Origin: Poriferisodalis sp965208895
GTDB taxonomy: Bacteria; Actinomycetota; Acidimicrobiia; Acidimicrobiales; Poriferisodalaceae
Direction: 5' to 3'
NCBI RefSeq assembly: GCF_965208895.1
Contig: NZ_OZ242363.1
Span: forward strand, 496,001-560,000
DNA: 64,000 nucleotides
The position numbers and the translations under genes are program-made. Below are positions 52,220 to 60,908 of the stretch, piece after piece. The notes beneath the pieces were generated by a model. That model did no database searches and had not been told where the DNA came from. It saw only the letters and a list, made by a program, of their open reading frames with translations. Each line of letters starts with the position of its first letter. Positions within the stretch are counted from its first letter, which is position 1.

Positions 52220-52253
52220 CTGAGGGTGCCGGGCCTCGGTCCGGCACCCTCAG
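52220..52253 (+). terminator. Intrinsic-terminator-like hairpin after proX
   Basis: CTGAGGGTGCCGG and CCGGCACCCTCAG form a perfect 13-bp stem around GCCTCGGT, 53 bp after the proX stop, between convergent genes. No T-run follows, as is common in high-GC actinobacteria; it may act in both directions. Confidence 0.75.
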
Positions 52254-52269
52254 CGCGTCAGCGCAAGCC

Positions 52270-53061
52270 TCAGTCCTCGAGTTCGGGAAGTGCGGGAGGG
52301 GCGTTGGACGCCGACACGCGTGCCATGCCACCATCCACGACGAGCGTCTCGCCAGTGACGTAGCGGGATGCATCAGATGCGAAGAACAGCACCACGTCCG
52401 CGATGTCGTCTCCGTAGCCCCAGCGCTTGAGCGCGATCTGGCCAGCGAGATCATCGATGAGCCCGGGTACGTTGTTGCGTGCCTCCTCCCAGATGGCCGT
52501 CGCGATCAACCCAGGTGCAATCGAGTTCACCCGGATGCCATCAGGGCCCCAGTCGGCAGCGAGGGAGCGTGTCATGGCATCGACGGCACCCTTGGTGCCG
52601 GCGTAAGCGACGCGACCGAGCGGGCCGTGCACACCGGCCACCGAACTGATGTTGATGACCGAGCCGCCGCCACGGGCGATCATGGACGGGGACAAGCCGA
52701 TGCTCAGCATCACCAACGACCTCACGTTGATCGAGAACACCAGGTCGAAGTCGGCCTCGGTGAGCTGCCCCGGCGTACGGCGCATGGGAATGCCGGCATT
52801 GTTCACCAAGACATCCACGCCATCGACCTCGCCCAGGATGCGCCTGGCCAAGTCGGTGCCTGCACCCGCGGGAGCCAGATCGGCCGTCAATACCACCGGA
52901 TCATGGGCCAGTTCGGCCGCGACACGGTCGAGGTCCGAGGTCGTCCGACCCGTCAGCACCACCTGCGCCCCCGCCGCGTCCAGCGCTCGGGCGCTGGCCT
53001 CGCCAATGCCCCGGCTCGCTCCGGTGACCACGGCCACCTTGCCGTCCAAGCGGGTGGTCAT
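52270..53061 (-). CDS. Short-chain dehydrogenase/reductase (SDR)
   Basis: A classical SDR: nucleotide motif VAVVTGASRGIGEASARALD, NNAGIPMRRTP, ISSVAGVHGPLGRVAYAGTK with the catalytic Tyr-x3-Lys and Ser, and RVNSIAPGLIATAI. The C-terminal GETLVVDGGMARVSAS is typical of FabG-like members. ATG 53061 (MTTRLDGKVAVVTG) starts the family N-terminus; an ATG at 53088 would add nine residues. NAD(P)H-dependent ketone or alcohol conversion in the cytoplasm; substrate unknown. Confidence 0.92.
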   Translation of the reverse strand: MTTRLDGKVAVVTGASRGIGEASARALDAAGAQVVLTGRTTSDLDRVAAELAHDPVVLTADLAPAGAGTDLARRILGEVDGVDVLVNNAGIPMRRTPGQLTEADFDLVFSINVRSLVMLSIGLSPSMIARGGGSVINISSVAGVHGPLGRVAYAGTKGAVDAMTRSLAADWGPDGIRVNSIAPGLIATAIWEEARNNVPGLIDDLAGQIALKRWGYGDDIADVVLFFASDASRYVTGETLVVDGGMARVSASNAPPALPELED

Positions 53062-53115
53062 GTCCTCAGCATTCTCTGAGTGCGCCATGCGCGCACAGTA
53101 CTTACTGAGTCGATC

Positions 53116-54345
53116 TCACGCCCACAACGTGCTGATCGGCGCAGCCGTGATTCCTTGGCCGAGTTCGTAAGTCCGGGGACCGGTGTGCAGAACAACTCCG
53201 CCCGCAAAGCGGTCGCCGGCGCTCTCCCTGAGCCAGAGCAGATGTCGAGCGTCAGACCGGGACACCGCCGCAGCTGACTTGATCTCGATAGCGACGATGC
53301 GCCTGTCGGCAAGCTCCGCTATGACATCGATCTCGCGCCGTCCCTGAGCCTCACGTAGATGGTGCAGACGCGGGAACAGGTCGCTGACAGCCGACTCGGC
53401 TCGAAGCTGCGCTACCGCAAAGGTCTCGATGAGACGTCCGAGCAGATTTCCATCCGACATGACGGCTGGAGCGGTGACTCCGGCCGATGCAGCCACGAGA
53501 GCAGAGTCCACGAAGAACCGCTTCGGTGCCTTCACCAGCCGTGAGAGCCGATTCGAGGCCCATGCGGGCAGATCAGCCACAATCCGCAGGTCCGACAGAA
53601 GCCGGTGGTATGCGACACCAGTATCGCGGCTGATGTCGGCGGCCCCGAAGAGCGTGGAGTCGGTCGCCATCCCCGCAGAGTTGAGCGCATACGCCTCGAT
53701 GAAGCGCGTCAGCTTCACCGGGTCGCGGCCGGCTTCCAACGCAGGTGCATCGCGCTCGGAGACATGCCGGAGATAGGAACGCAGCCAACGCTGCCGCGTG
53801 CTGTCGGATGCGGCCAGCGCAGCTTCGGGAAAGCCGCCTCTCAGTGCCAAGGCAACGTAGCCCCGCAGGTCCGGGGCAGGATCGGCCGGTATCAGCGGCG
53901 CACCGGCGACCACGCGATCGACCAGAGGCATCGTCAAAGTGCCCAGCTGCTCCGACACGGTCAACGGGTGCATGTCGACTGTCACGAGCCGCCCAGTGCC
54001 TGGCCACATGCCGTCGTCCGAATGCGAGCGCACCGAACCGGTGACGATGAAACGGCCCGGCCGCGGGTCGGTATCCACGGCTCGCTTCACGGCGCCCAGC
54101 ACAGCGGGCACGGCCTGCCACTCGTCGAGCAGGACGGGTTCGGCCAGACCCGCCAGTGCGGCATCAGGGTCAGCACGAAACGCGGCTGCTTGAGCATCGT
54201 GATCCAAACGAACAGACGAAGCGGCATGCTGAAGCGCCGTAGTGGTCTTGCCGGCGGCGCGTGCGCCCACGACCAACACTGCGGACAGGTCGGCGAGCAG
54301 TTGTTCGATCAGTGGATCTGTCAAGCGGTGAACATAGCCGCGCAT
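53116..54345 (-). CDS. AAA ATPase with C-terminal DUF4143
   Basis: A 409-residue protein: Walker A VVGARAAGKTTTALQHA, Walker B PVLLDEWQAVPAVLGAVKRA, sensor FIVTGSVRSHSDDG, then DUF4143 with KAPKRFFVDSALVAASAGV, GRLIETFAVAQLRAE and the nuclease-like strand GRREIDVIAELADRRIVAIE IK (EIDVI ... AIEIKSA). Such proteins resemble archaeal-type STAND-like ATPases and are widespread and frequently duplicated; their role is unresolved, with roles in mobile DNA or toxin-like regulation proposed. It stands alone. Confidence 0.88.
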   Translation of the reverse strand: MRGYVHRLTDPLIEQLLADLSAVLVVGARAAGKTTTALQHAASSVRLDHDAQAAAFRADPDAALAGLAEPVLLDEWQAVPAVLGAVKRAVDTDPRPGRFIVTGSVRSHSDDGMWPGTGRLVTVDMHPLTVSEQLGTLTMPLVDRVVAGAPLIPADPAPDLRGYVALALRGGFPEAALAASDSTRQRWLRSYLRHVSERDAPALEAGRDPVKLTRFIEAYALNSAGMATDSTLFGAADISRDTGVAYHRLLSDLRIVADLPAWASNRLSRLVKAPKRFFVDSALVAASAGVTAPAVMSDGNLLGRLIETFAVAQLRAESAVSDLFPRLHHLREAQGRREIDVIAELADRRIVAIEIKSAAAVSRSDARHLLWLRESAGDRFAGGVVLHTGPRTYELGQGITAAPISTLWA

Positions 54346-54803
54346 CGTGCCGAGCCTAGTGCGAAACAGACGCTGTATTCGTGCTTTAACGCGGCCCTAG
54401 CTAGTGATTTCACGCGTCGAGCACTAGTGATTCCACGCGGCATCGTCTGGCGAGATGGCACAGCAGCAGAAAGCGGTTCACCACCCTGAGCGGCAGTGCC
54501 AAGAGGCATCACCCATCGGCTCAGCCGCGATGCGAACCCTCATCGAGCTTGTAGCCGTCGGCCGCGACTTGCTCGATTCCACGATCGACGGGACTCGAAC
54601 GATGCGCCGGGCAGCCTCTTCGAACGGATGCGGTTGACGCCGTGAGTTCTTGCGAGAGACCCCCGAGAAGAACGAACCCATCTCAGCCCTGACACGACCG
54701 AATCGAGATTGCTTCCGACGGCTCATGTCGCTGCCCTTCGAAGTCCGATATCTCCGGTGGCGAGCCTGCAACAGCAGAATCGCCGTGTTGCTGCACAGTT
54801 CGG
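54346..54803. other. 458-bp region without a confident gene
   Basis: A minus-strand frame at 54478-54726 (82 codons, basic, MSRRKQSRFGRVRAEMGSFF...) is the best candidate but has no recognisable homology pattern. Near 54505-54530, GGCATCACCCATCGGCTCAG CC resembles the inner end of the dispersed repeat family (GGCTTCGCCTATCGGCTCAG CC), so this may be a decayed fifth copy. CTAGTGATTTCACGCG and CTAGTGATTCCACGCG at 54401-54441 form a short direct repeat. Confidence 0.5.
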
Positions 54804-55526
54804 TCAGGGAGTGTGCTCGGCGAGGAAGGCAGCGAACTGATCCATCGCTGCGCTGCGAGCGTCTCCGTCCATCCAGTCTTCGATCAGCGTCGAGTTCGGG
54901 GCCGCCTCGTGGACGATCCGCGACGACGACTCCGGGTGATACAAATCGCCGCCGAGCAGCACCAACAGCGGCGTCTGGACCGTTGCGACGAAGTCGCGGT
55001 CCACGTTGAACAGGAAATTGTCGCCGTCGTACATGTTCGAGCGGAACTGATTCCAGGCGGCCTCGTCTGCTTCGGGATGGTCTGCGCGGATGGCGCTCGC
55101 CCAGTCGTCGAACATGTCGTAGAACGCGTGACAGTTCTCGTCGAGCCCGATGGTCTGGAACAGTGTCGCGCTCACCACCCGTTCGGGCACTGCCTGAATG
55201 AGGCCCATGATGTAGGGGCCGCCGATGCACATGCCCGCCACATGGAATTGCTCGCAGCCGAGATGGTCAATGAGGGCGAGCTGGTCGGCCGTGTAGGTCG
55301 TCCAGCCATCGGTGCCCGAGATCGGGGCGGTCGAGCGGCCGGCATTGCGCTGGTCCATCGCAATGACCCGGTAGCGGTCTGAGAGCTGAGTGATCGGATT
55401 CCACGGTGTCGATTCCCAGAACGACGCCGCCGATCGCATCCCTCCCGGTGCGATCAGCAACAGCGGGAAGCCGGCGCCGTACTCGTCGTAATGAATGTCC
55501 ACTGAGTCGCGTGTGAAGTTCGCCAT
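54804..55526 (-). CDS. Alpha/beta hydrolase with Cys nucleophile
   Basis: A 240-residue hydrolase: FPLLLIAPGGMRSAASFWES, VIAMDQRNAGRSTAPISG, nucleophile elbow FHVAGMCIGGPYIMGL, and VQTPLLVLLGGDLYHPESS with the acid. The elbow reads G-x-C-x-G, Cys where Ser is usual, as in dienelactone hydrolases. The His is less clear (TPLL...EDWMDGDAR). ATG 55526 (MANFTRDSVDIHYDEYG) is the family start. Repeat R4 lies in its upstream region. Confidence 0.85.
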   Translation of the reverse strand: MANFTRDSVDIHYDEYGAGFPLLLIAPGGMRSAASFWESTPWNPITQLSDRYRVIAMDQRNAGRSTAPISGTDGWTTYTADQLALIDHLGCEQFHVAGMCIGGPYIMGLIQAVPERVVSATLFQTIGLDENCHAFYDMFDDWASAIRADHPEADEAAWNQFRSNMYDGDNFLFNVDRDFVATVQTPLLVLLGGDLYHPESSSRIVHEAAPNSTLIEDWMDGDARSAAMDQFAAFLAEHTP

Positions 55527-55563
55527 GGTGCCATTCTGCCCGCAACAGCCCGATCCGGTCCTG

Positions 55564-55669
55564 AGAAGCGCCAATAGACGAACCCTTCCGTGTCGCACCA
55601 GTCGTTTCCCGCTCTTGTTCGCTGTCGCTCACGGGCCGCTCGGGCCACGGCTTCGCCTATCGGCGCTTG
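55564..55669 (+). repeat. Dispersed intergenic repeat, copy R4 (long form, terminal inverted repeat)
   Basis: Starts AAGCGCCAATAG and ends CTATCGGCGCTT: the ends are 12-bp inverted repeats with one mismatch. In between it matches R3 closely (CGCACCAGTCGTTTCCCGCT, CTCTTGTTCGCTGTCGCTCA). It lies between the divergent starts of two alpha/beta hydrolases, so it may also affect their promoters. Without an ORF it looks like a small MITE. Confidence 0.88.
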
Positions 55670-55721
55670 CTCTGAGGAGACCTCCGAGCGCGTCGCCGCG
55701 CTGCACTAACGTGCCTCGGCG

Positions 55722-56573
55722 ATGATGCGCCTGACTACATCCGACGGTGAACACGCCGTGCTGCACGACCTCGGCGGTCACGGCACCCCGCTGCTTATGA
55801 CGCACGGCAACGGCCTCAACGCCGGCATGTGGGCAACTGTCGTGCCTCACTTGGCAGACTCGTTCCAGTGCTGGGGCCTTGACTTCCGGGGACACGGTGC
55901 CTCGCGTCCCCAGCACGACGACATGTCCGTCGAGCGGTCCCGGTTCACCGACGAAGTGCTGGCCGCAGTGAACGCCTTGGGCGGCGAGCCCATGCTGGCC
56001 GTCGGCCACTCCCTGGGAGCGGCCAGCCTGCTGCTCGCCGAGCTGCGCCAGCCCGGGACGTACCGGGGGCTGTATCTCTACGAACCGGTGCTCGTGCCCT
56101 CCGAATTCCCCAGGCCCGACTCCGATCACGAGCTCGTGGTGGCATCGAGGCGACGACGCATTCGCTTCGCGACTGCCGACGAGGCATATGAGCGTTTCGT
56201 CTCGAAGCCTCCATTCTCGCGCTGCGAGCCCGAGGCCGTGCGGGCATACGTCGAAATCGGCACGTACCCCTCCGGCGACGACGCAGTTCGGCTGTCGTGC
56301 TCCGGCGACACCGAGGCACGCATCTACGAGGCCAGCGTGCCCGTCGTCTACAGCGATTTCGCAGCGGTGACGTGTCCGACAGTGGTGGCTCGCGGCGATT
56401 CCTACGCCCAGTGGAACGAGATTCCGCCACAGGTCGCCCAACCCATAGCCGAATCGCTCGGCAACGGTCGCCTCGAAGCATTCGCCGATCTCAGCCATTT
56501 CGGCCCGATGGAGAACGGCGAACTGGTCGCACAGTCCATCCGCGCCCACCTGGGACCGTTGGCTACGGCCTAG
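55722..56573 (+). CDS. Alpha/beta hydrolase
   Basis: A 283-residue serine hydrolase: GHGTPLLMTHGNGLNAGMWA, GLDFRGHGASRPQHDD, nucleophile elbow AVGHSLGAASLLLAEL, TCPTVVARGDSYAQW and LSHFGPMENGELVAQSIRAH with the His. Length and motifs are normal for the family. It resembles the product of 36840-37754 in order of motifs. It is divergent from the Cys-hydrolase, with repeat R4 in between. Substrate unknown. Confidence 0.86.
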   Translation: MMRLTTSDGEHAVLHDLGGHGTPLLMTHGNGLNAGMWATVVPHLADSFQCWGLDFRGHGASRPQHDDMSVERSRFTDEVLAAVNALGGEPMLAVGHSLGAASLLLAELRQPGTYRGLYLYEPVLVPSEFPRPDSDHELVVASRRRRIRFATADEAYERFVSKPPFSRCEPEAVRAYVEIGTYPSGDDAVRLSCSGDTEARIYEASVPVVYSDFAAVTCPTVVARGDSYAQWNEIPPQVAQPIAESLGNGRLEAFADLSHFGPMENGELVAQSIRAHLGPLATA

Positions 56574-56673
56574 CCGCGGGCGCTACACGCGGCAAGCCCA
56601 GCGCGATGCAGCCACAGGCACCCGTCGTAGGGCCGCGTGTGCGGCGAGCAGCACGCGCACACAGCGGGACGAC

Positions 56674-57813
56674 TTAGGCAGCAGGCAGCACGTCGGGGTC
56701 GAGGTTGTAGAGCTCGAGGACGTTGCTCCAGACCATCTGTTCCTTCTCATCGTCAGGGACACTCGCGAGAATTTCGTCGAGGATCGGCTGCGAGTTCGGC
56801 CAGATCGAGTCGTGGTGCGGGTAATCGTTGCCCCACAGCAGATTGCCGACGCCGATCGAGTGCCTCGTCGCGATGCCTTCCACATCGTCCTCGAAGGTCA
56901 CCCAGAAGTTCCGGTCGAAGTACTCCGACGGCTTCATGGTGAGCTCGTCGGAGACCTCCCACGGCGTGCGGTACGCCGCGTGGTCGAGGCGTTGCTTGAA
57001 ATGGCCGACCCAGCCGGTCTCGTACTCTGCGCAGACGAAGCGCAATTCCGGGAATCGCTCCACGACGCCTCCGCAGATGAGGTCGATGATCGTGTTGGCG
57101 ATGGTGGTATGCGCCAGCGTGTAGCCCTTGAGATGGCCCCCCGGTGTGCCCCAGTGTGTGGGCATGCCGCCTTCGAGGCTGGACCCAGTGAAGATGTGCA
57201 TGGTGAGCGGCACGCCAAACTCCTGAGCGCGTGCCCAGAACGGGTCGAAGTCCGCATGGCAGTACGGCTTGGCCGGATCGATGTGTGCGGGGATGGCGAA
57301 TCCGCGCACTCCCAGCTCGGCTGAGCGGTCGATCTCGGCGATGGACCGCTCCATGTCGGGCAGGGGCAAGCATCCGACGCCGATGAGCCGGTCGCGGTCC
57401 ACCGAGCAGTAGTCGAGCACCCAGTCGTTGTGGTTGCGGAACGCAGCGTCGCGCACTTCGTCGTCGGGGATGGCGAAGGTGAACATCGACAGACTCGGAT
57501 ACATGACCTCGCCGACGATGCCGTCCCGGACCTGCTCGTCGAGCCTGACGGCCGGGTCCATGACGCCGGGATTGAAACCGTCGTAGCCCTGCTCGATGCG
57601 GGCGTGCGTGGCAGGGTCGGACAGGCTGGCCCCCGCGATGCCCAGCCGGCCCACCGGCACCGGCCGAATGCCGCCTGGCAGCACGAGCCATGTGCCCGGC
57701 TTGTCGTTGTGGCCCTTGCTGATGAAAGGCGCCCGTTCACCGAACCGATCAGTCAGTCCTGCATAGATCTCGGCCGCCTCGACCACATGCGAGTCGCATG
57801 AGTAATACCGCAT
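56674..57813 (-). CDS. Amidohydrolase-2 family (ACMSD-like) metalloenzyme
   Basis: A 379-residue TIM-barrel enzyme. The N-terminal YYSCDSHVVEAAEIY corresponds to the metal-binding start of amidohydrolase-2 enzymes, LTMHIFTGSSLEGGMPTHWG and CAEYETGWVGHFKQRLDHAA lie on later strands, and VGNLLWGNDYPHHDSIWPNS contains the catalytic Asp/His of the NDYPH motif. Typical role: decarboxylation or hydrolysis of cyclic or aromatic acids with a metal ion. It starts at ATG 57813, divergent from the quinone oxidoreductase. Confidence 0.9.
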   Translation of the reverse strand: MRYYSCDSHVVEAAEIYAGLTDRFGERAPFISKGHNDKPGTWLVLPGGIRPVPVGRLGIAGASLSDPATHARIEQGYDGFNPGVMDPAVRLDEQVRDGIVGEVMYPSLSMFTFAIPDDEVRDAAFRNHNDWVLDYCSVDRDRLIGVGCLPLPDMERSIAEIDRSAELGVRGFAIPAHIDPAKPYCHADFDPFWARAQEFGVPLTMHIFTGSSLEGGMPTHWGTPGGHLKGYTLAHTTIANTIIDLICGGVVERFPELRFVCAEYETGWVGHFKQRLDHAAYRTPWEVSDELTMKPSEYFDRNFWVTFEDDVEGIATRHSIGVGNLLWGNDYPHHDSIWPNSQPILDEILASVPDDEKEQMVWSNVLELYNLDPDVLPAA

Positions 57814-58066
57814 CGCTCTCCCCTGTCACAATGGGCGGGCCGAGCAAGCTCCTGCGGCGCTCAGCCTCGCGCGCTGGCCACAGTACCAGTGCTTTCCTAG
57901 CCAGTTTCTTCGCCGTCACCGATGCGCCGTGGTCCCCCCCGCATCGGCATCTGCCGACTCGAGGACAGTTGGGCGGCGAGCCGCCCGCAAGTGTGCCCCG
58001 TCACGGCCAAGCCCGCACGCCGGGTCACCGCGGGTGCGAGCGTGCTCGGTGTGCCATCGTGTCGTC

Positions 58067-59065
58067 ATGCGTGCATTGGAAGTGCAATCCCTGACAGGCC
58101 CAGCCGGCGTTGCCGTCGTCGATGCTCCCGAACCGGTCGCCGATCCCGATGGTGCATCGGTCATCGTCGACATCGTGTGCGGCGGGGTGTCGTTCCCCGA
58201 CCTGCTGCAGAGTCAAGGTCTCTACCAGTACCGGCCAGATCCGCCGTTCCGGCCGGGAATCGAGGCCGCAGGCGTGGTGCGCACGGCACCCGACGACTCC
58301 GGCTTCGCAGCCGGTGACCGCGTCTGCGTATGGTCGAACGGCTGCTTGGCCGAAGTCACGGCTTCGGCGCCCCGTGACCTGTTCGCGTTGCCCGATGAGC
58401 TGTCGTTCGAAGAGGGCGCTGCTCTGGTCATGAACTACCAGACGGCCGTGTTCTGCATGATCGACCGGGCTGGCTTGCGCGAGGGCGAATCGGTGCTGGT
58501 GCTGGGGGCGTCAGGCGGCGTGGGCACATCGGGTATCCAGGTGGCGAAGGGAGTCGGCGCTGGTCCGATCATCGGATTGGTGTCCACCGAGGCGAAGGGT
58601 GAGATCGCTCGCGCAGCCGGCGCCGATCACATCGTGCTCATCAGCGACACTTGGAAGGACGAAGTGCTCGAGCTCACCGGCGGCCGAGGCGTCGACATGA
58701 CCTACGACCCGGTCGGCGGGGATCGTTTCCTCGACGGCATCCGCGCGCTGGCACGCTTCGGTCGGCTCGTCGTGGTGGGCTTCGCTGCGGGCGAGATCCC
58801 GACGGTCAAGGTGAACCGGTTGCTGTTGCGCAACGTAAGCCTCGTGGGCGCCGCTTGGGGCGAGGCCGTTTACGCTGATCCGACGATCCCGGCCCGCATC
58901 CATGAACGCCTACTGACGATGATCGAATCCGGCACCGTGAAGCCGCCGATCGGACAGGTGCTGCCGTTCGAGCAGGCAGCCGAGGCCTACCGGCTGCTTG
59001 ATGAGCGCGAAGCCGTCGGCAAGGTGCTGGTGCGCATGCAGCCGGGCCCCGCGGAAGCGCAGTAG
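58067..59065 (+). CDS. NADPH:quinone oxidoreductase / zinc-independent MDR
   Basis: A 332-residue MDR-superfamily enzyme: MRALEVQSLTGPAGVAVVDA, VCGGVSFPDLLQSQGLYQYR, PGIEAAGVVRTAP, cofactor site VLVLGASGGVGTSGIQVAKG and GGDRFLDGIRALARFGRLVV. Catalytic-Zn cysteines of alcohol dehydrogenases are absent, so it fits the QOR type that reduces quinones or enones with NADPH. ATG 58067 is the best start. It stands alone after a 253-bp divergent intergenic region. Confidence 0.92.
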   Translation: MRALEVQSLTGPAGVAVVDAPEPVADPDGASVIVDIVCGGVSFPDLLQSQGLYQYRPDPPFRPGIEAAGVVRTAPDDSGFAAGDRVCVWSNGCLAEVTASAPRDLFALPDELSFEEGAALVMNYQTAVFCMIDRAGLREGESVLVLGASGGVGTSGIQVAKGVGAGPIIGLVSTEAKGEIARAAGADHIVLISDTWKDEVLELTGGRGVDMTYDPVGGDRFLDGIRALARFGRLVVVGFAAGEIPTVKVNRLLLRNVSLVGAAWGEAVYADPTIPARIHERLLTMIESGTVKPPIGQVLPFEQAAEAYRLLDEREAVGKVLVRMQPGPAEAQ

Positions 59066-59129
59066 GTTTGCATTGTTGGAATCTGTGTCACAATTCAGCA
59101 CTCAGCATCCGCCCAAGATGGGAACCAGA

Positions 59130-59939
59130 ATGAAAATTGCTCTCAAGGGTTTATCGGCTGCATTCATTGCAGTCTCCTCATGTTCGCACTGACTGCCCAA
59201 CCAGCAGCAGCCGAATCGGGAAATCTCGAACCTGAGAAGAAACAGCAAGATGCAGACGGCAATGCGCAGGATGATCAGAATTCAGAGAATCCCCCGGATT
59301 CCGAGTCGTCCGACGGGTCTGAGCCACCTGAGGCAGGCCAACCCGAAACGGACGAGAATCAAGGCGCGCCGGGCCAGAACGAGGCGGACGACTCCCCTGA
59401 TGGGGCCCCTGAGGATCAAGCCGAGGATGAGAACTCCGAAGAAGGCACCGAGGCCAAGAACGACGAAGATAATGAAGACATCAATACTGATGAACATGAG
59501 GGGGGATCCACCAGCAATCGATGAGTTCGAGCCACCAATAGGACAACAGGACGTTTGCTGGTGGATATTCGACTCAGGCTGTGGCGAACGACCTAGTACC
59601 GGTTATCACGACTGCGGCTCCTTATACATTAGCGAAATAGGCTATACACACAACGCTGATAACACTGGTTACACTTCTATCCATGTCGTCCCAACATGGT
59701 TTCTGCGTCACATGTCCAGAGTCGGCGACTATGCCTTGGCTTGGAACGCAATCAAGAACTGTCTCAAGGTTCACGGGCCGGCAGTGAAGGTCAGAAGCTG
59801 GAAATCAATCAAGCAACAATTTAAGTGTCACGCTCTCTCTCCCAGCGGTGTCGGAACGGGACCAACATGGGATCTTGAAGGAAAGCGAAGCGCCAACCGT
59901 AATCCTGCTGTATGGGCGCGAACGCGATGCAACTGGTGA
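59130..59939 (+). pseudogene. Exported acidic-linker protein, broken by two frameshifts
   Basis: Three frames give one protein: signal peptide MKIALKGLSAAFIAV joined to MFALTAQPAAAESGNLEPEK (frameshift around 59172-59180, repaired by one added base), about 100 residues of acidic Pro/Ser/Glu linker, then a second frameshift in a run of six G at 59500-59505 (repaired by removing one G), then a domain with QQDVCWWIFDSGCGERPSTG, YHDCGSLYISEIGYTH, WNAIKNCLKVHG and QQFKCHALSP to TGA 59939. The Cys-rich domain suggests extracellular disulfides. Base composition is lower in G+C than neighbours. Layout resembles the island protein at 5916. Both lesions could be sequencing errors. Confidence 0.65.
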
Positions 59940-59967
59940 GCAACAGTCACACCTTCTCAATTTAGCA

Positions 59968-60324
59968 ATGCAGCGAATCGACAGCGCAAGACAGTTGTAC
60001 CGATCGTTTCGGCGTCACATGCGCTCGCTTGACAGCTACGCGAAGATCGCTGTGTGGACAATTGTGCAACCTTTCTGCACTCTCTTCTGGGTCAGCATTG
60101 TCACGATTCGCTACGCCGATCTCATGGATTGGAAATGCTATGAGATATATGACTCACCGAACACGCTACTCAGCTGGTCGATTGCGATATGCGGGATGCT
60201 CTCCTCGACAATATCTGCCTCGTGGCTGTCATCCCGAAAGGTTCTCATTGTCAGTGTCTGTTCCCTGCCGTTGCAGTTGCTTTTCTGGTACTGGCTGCTC
60301 GCTGCACCTTGGGTGAGTTGCTGA
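59968..60324 (+). CDS. Small multi-pass membrane protein
   Basis: A 118-residue protein from ATG 59968 (MQRIDSARQLYRSFRRHMRS). A basic N-terminus is followed by three hydrophobic segments (YAKIAVWTIVQPFCTLFWVS, LLSWSIAICGMLSSTISASW, SVCSLPLQLLFWYWLLAAPW). It starts 28 bp after the exported acidic-linker protein, repeating the exported-protein/small-membrane-protein order of the island. No family recognised; a topology with the basic end inside is likely. Confidence 0.55.
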   Translation: MQRIDSARQLYRSFRRHMRSLDSYAKIAVWTIVQPFCTLFWVSIVTIRYADLMDWKCYEIYDSPNTLLSWSIAICGMLSSTISASWLSSRKVLIVSVCSLPLQLLFWYWLLAAPWVSC

Positions 60325-60349
60325 ACTAGTGCAGCGTCCATTACATGGA

Positions 60350-60856
60350 CTACTCGATTGTGACAGTCTCTGGGCCAGCGGAGAGATCGCGGGCGAGTAG
60401 GGCCATCGCGACGGCGACGTAGGCCGCGTCTTCGCCGACGTTGTGGCCGCCTGGGCCTTCGCTGCGGGCTAGGGCCTGCGCTTCGTTCTCGACCGTGACG
60501 AGGCCGAAGCCGATCGGTATGCCTGTGGTGAGCTGGGCGGCCATCGCGCCCTGGGCGGCACCCTCGCTGACCAGCTCGTAGTGCGTAGTCTCGCCGCGGA
60601 TCACTGCGCCGATGGTGACGATCGCGTCCACTTGGCCGGCCTCGGCAAGCAGCTTTGCCGCCAGCGGGATTTCGAAGCAGCCGGGCACCGTCACCTCGGT
60701 CGTGTCGGTGACGCCGAGCTCTTCCAGTCCCCGCTGGGTGCCTGCTGCGAGCCGGTCCACGATGTCGGGATTCCATGTTGCCCGCACGATGCCGACGCGC
60801 AGGCTGCTGCCCGAGCCTGAAGGCGGCCTGCCGGCCCGCTGATCGCCGCTTGCCAC
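60350..60856 (-). CDS. ribH: 6,7-dimethyl-8-ribityllumazine synthase
   Basis: A 168-residue riboflavin-pathway enzyme condensing 5-amino-6-ribitylaminouracil with 3,4-dihydroxy-2-butanone 4-phosphate. LRVGIVRATWNPDIVDRLAA, VTVPGCFEIPLAAKLLAEAG, IGAVIRGETTHYELVSEGAA (catalytic His) and GIPIGFGLVTVENEAQALAR are the four family blocks; GHNVGEDAAYVAVAMALLAR ends it. Other rib genes are not adjacent and no FMN riboswitch pattern is visible upstream. It is divergent from the oxoprolinase-type gene with 52 bp between starts. Confidence 0.96.
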   Translation of the reverse strand: MASGDQRAGRPPSGSGSSLRVGIVRATWNPDIVDRLAAGTQRGLEELGVTDTTEVTVPGCFEIPLAAKLLAEAGQVDAIVTIGAVIRGETTHYELVSEGAAQGAMAAQLTTGIPIGFGLVTVENEAQALARSEGPGGHNVGEDAAYVAVAMALLARDLSAGPETVTIE

Positions 60857-60908
60857 GCCTGCACGGTACCCCCGCAGTTGGCGACGGCGACGCGCCTACG
60901 CTGGGCCG

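Noticed and set aside
54478..55230. 250-codon minus-strand frame
   Set aside because: Mostly a shadow of the Cys-hydrolase in another frame; only its last 82 codons lie outside and are noted in the gap entry.
60857..60908. FMN riboswitch upstream of ribH
   Set aside because: Only 52 bp separate the divergent starts; the conserved RFN-element arms are not visible.
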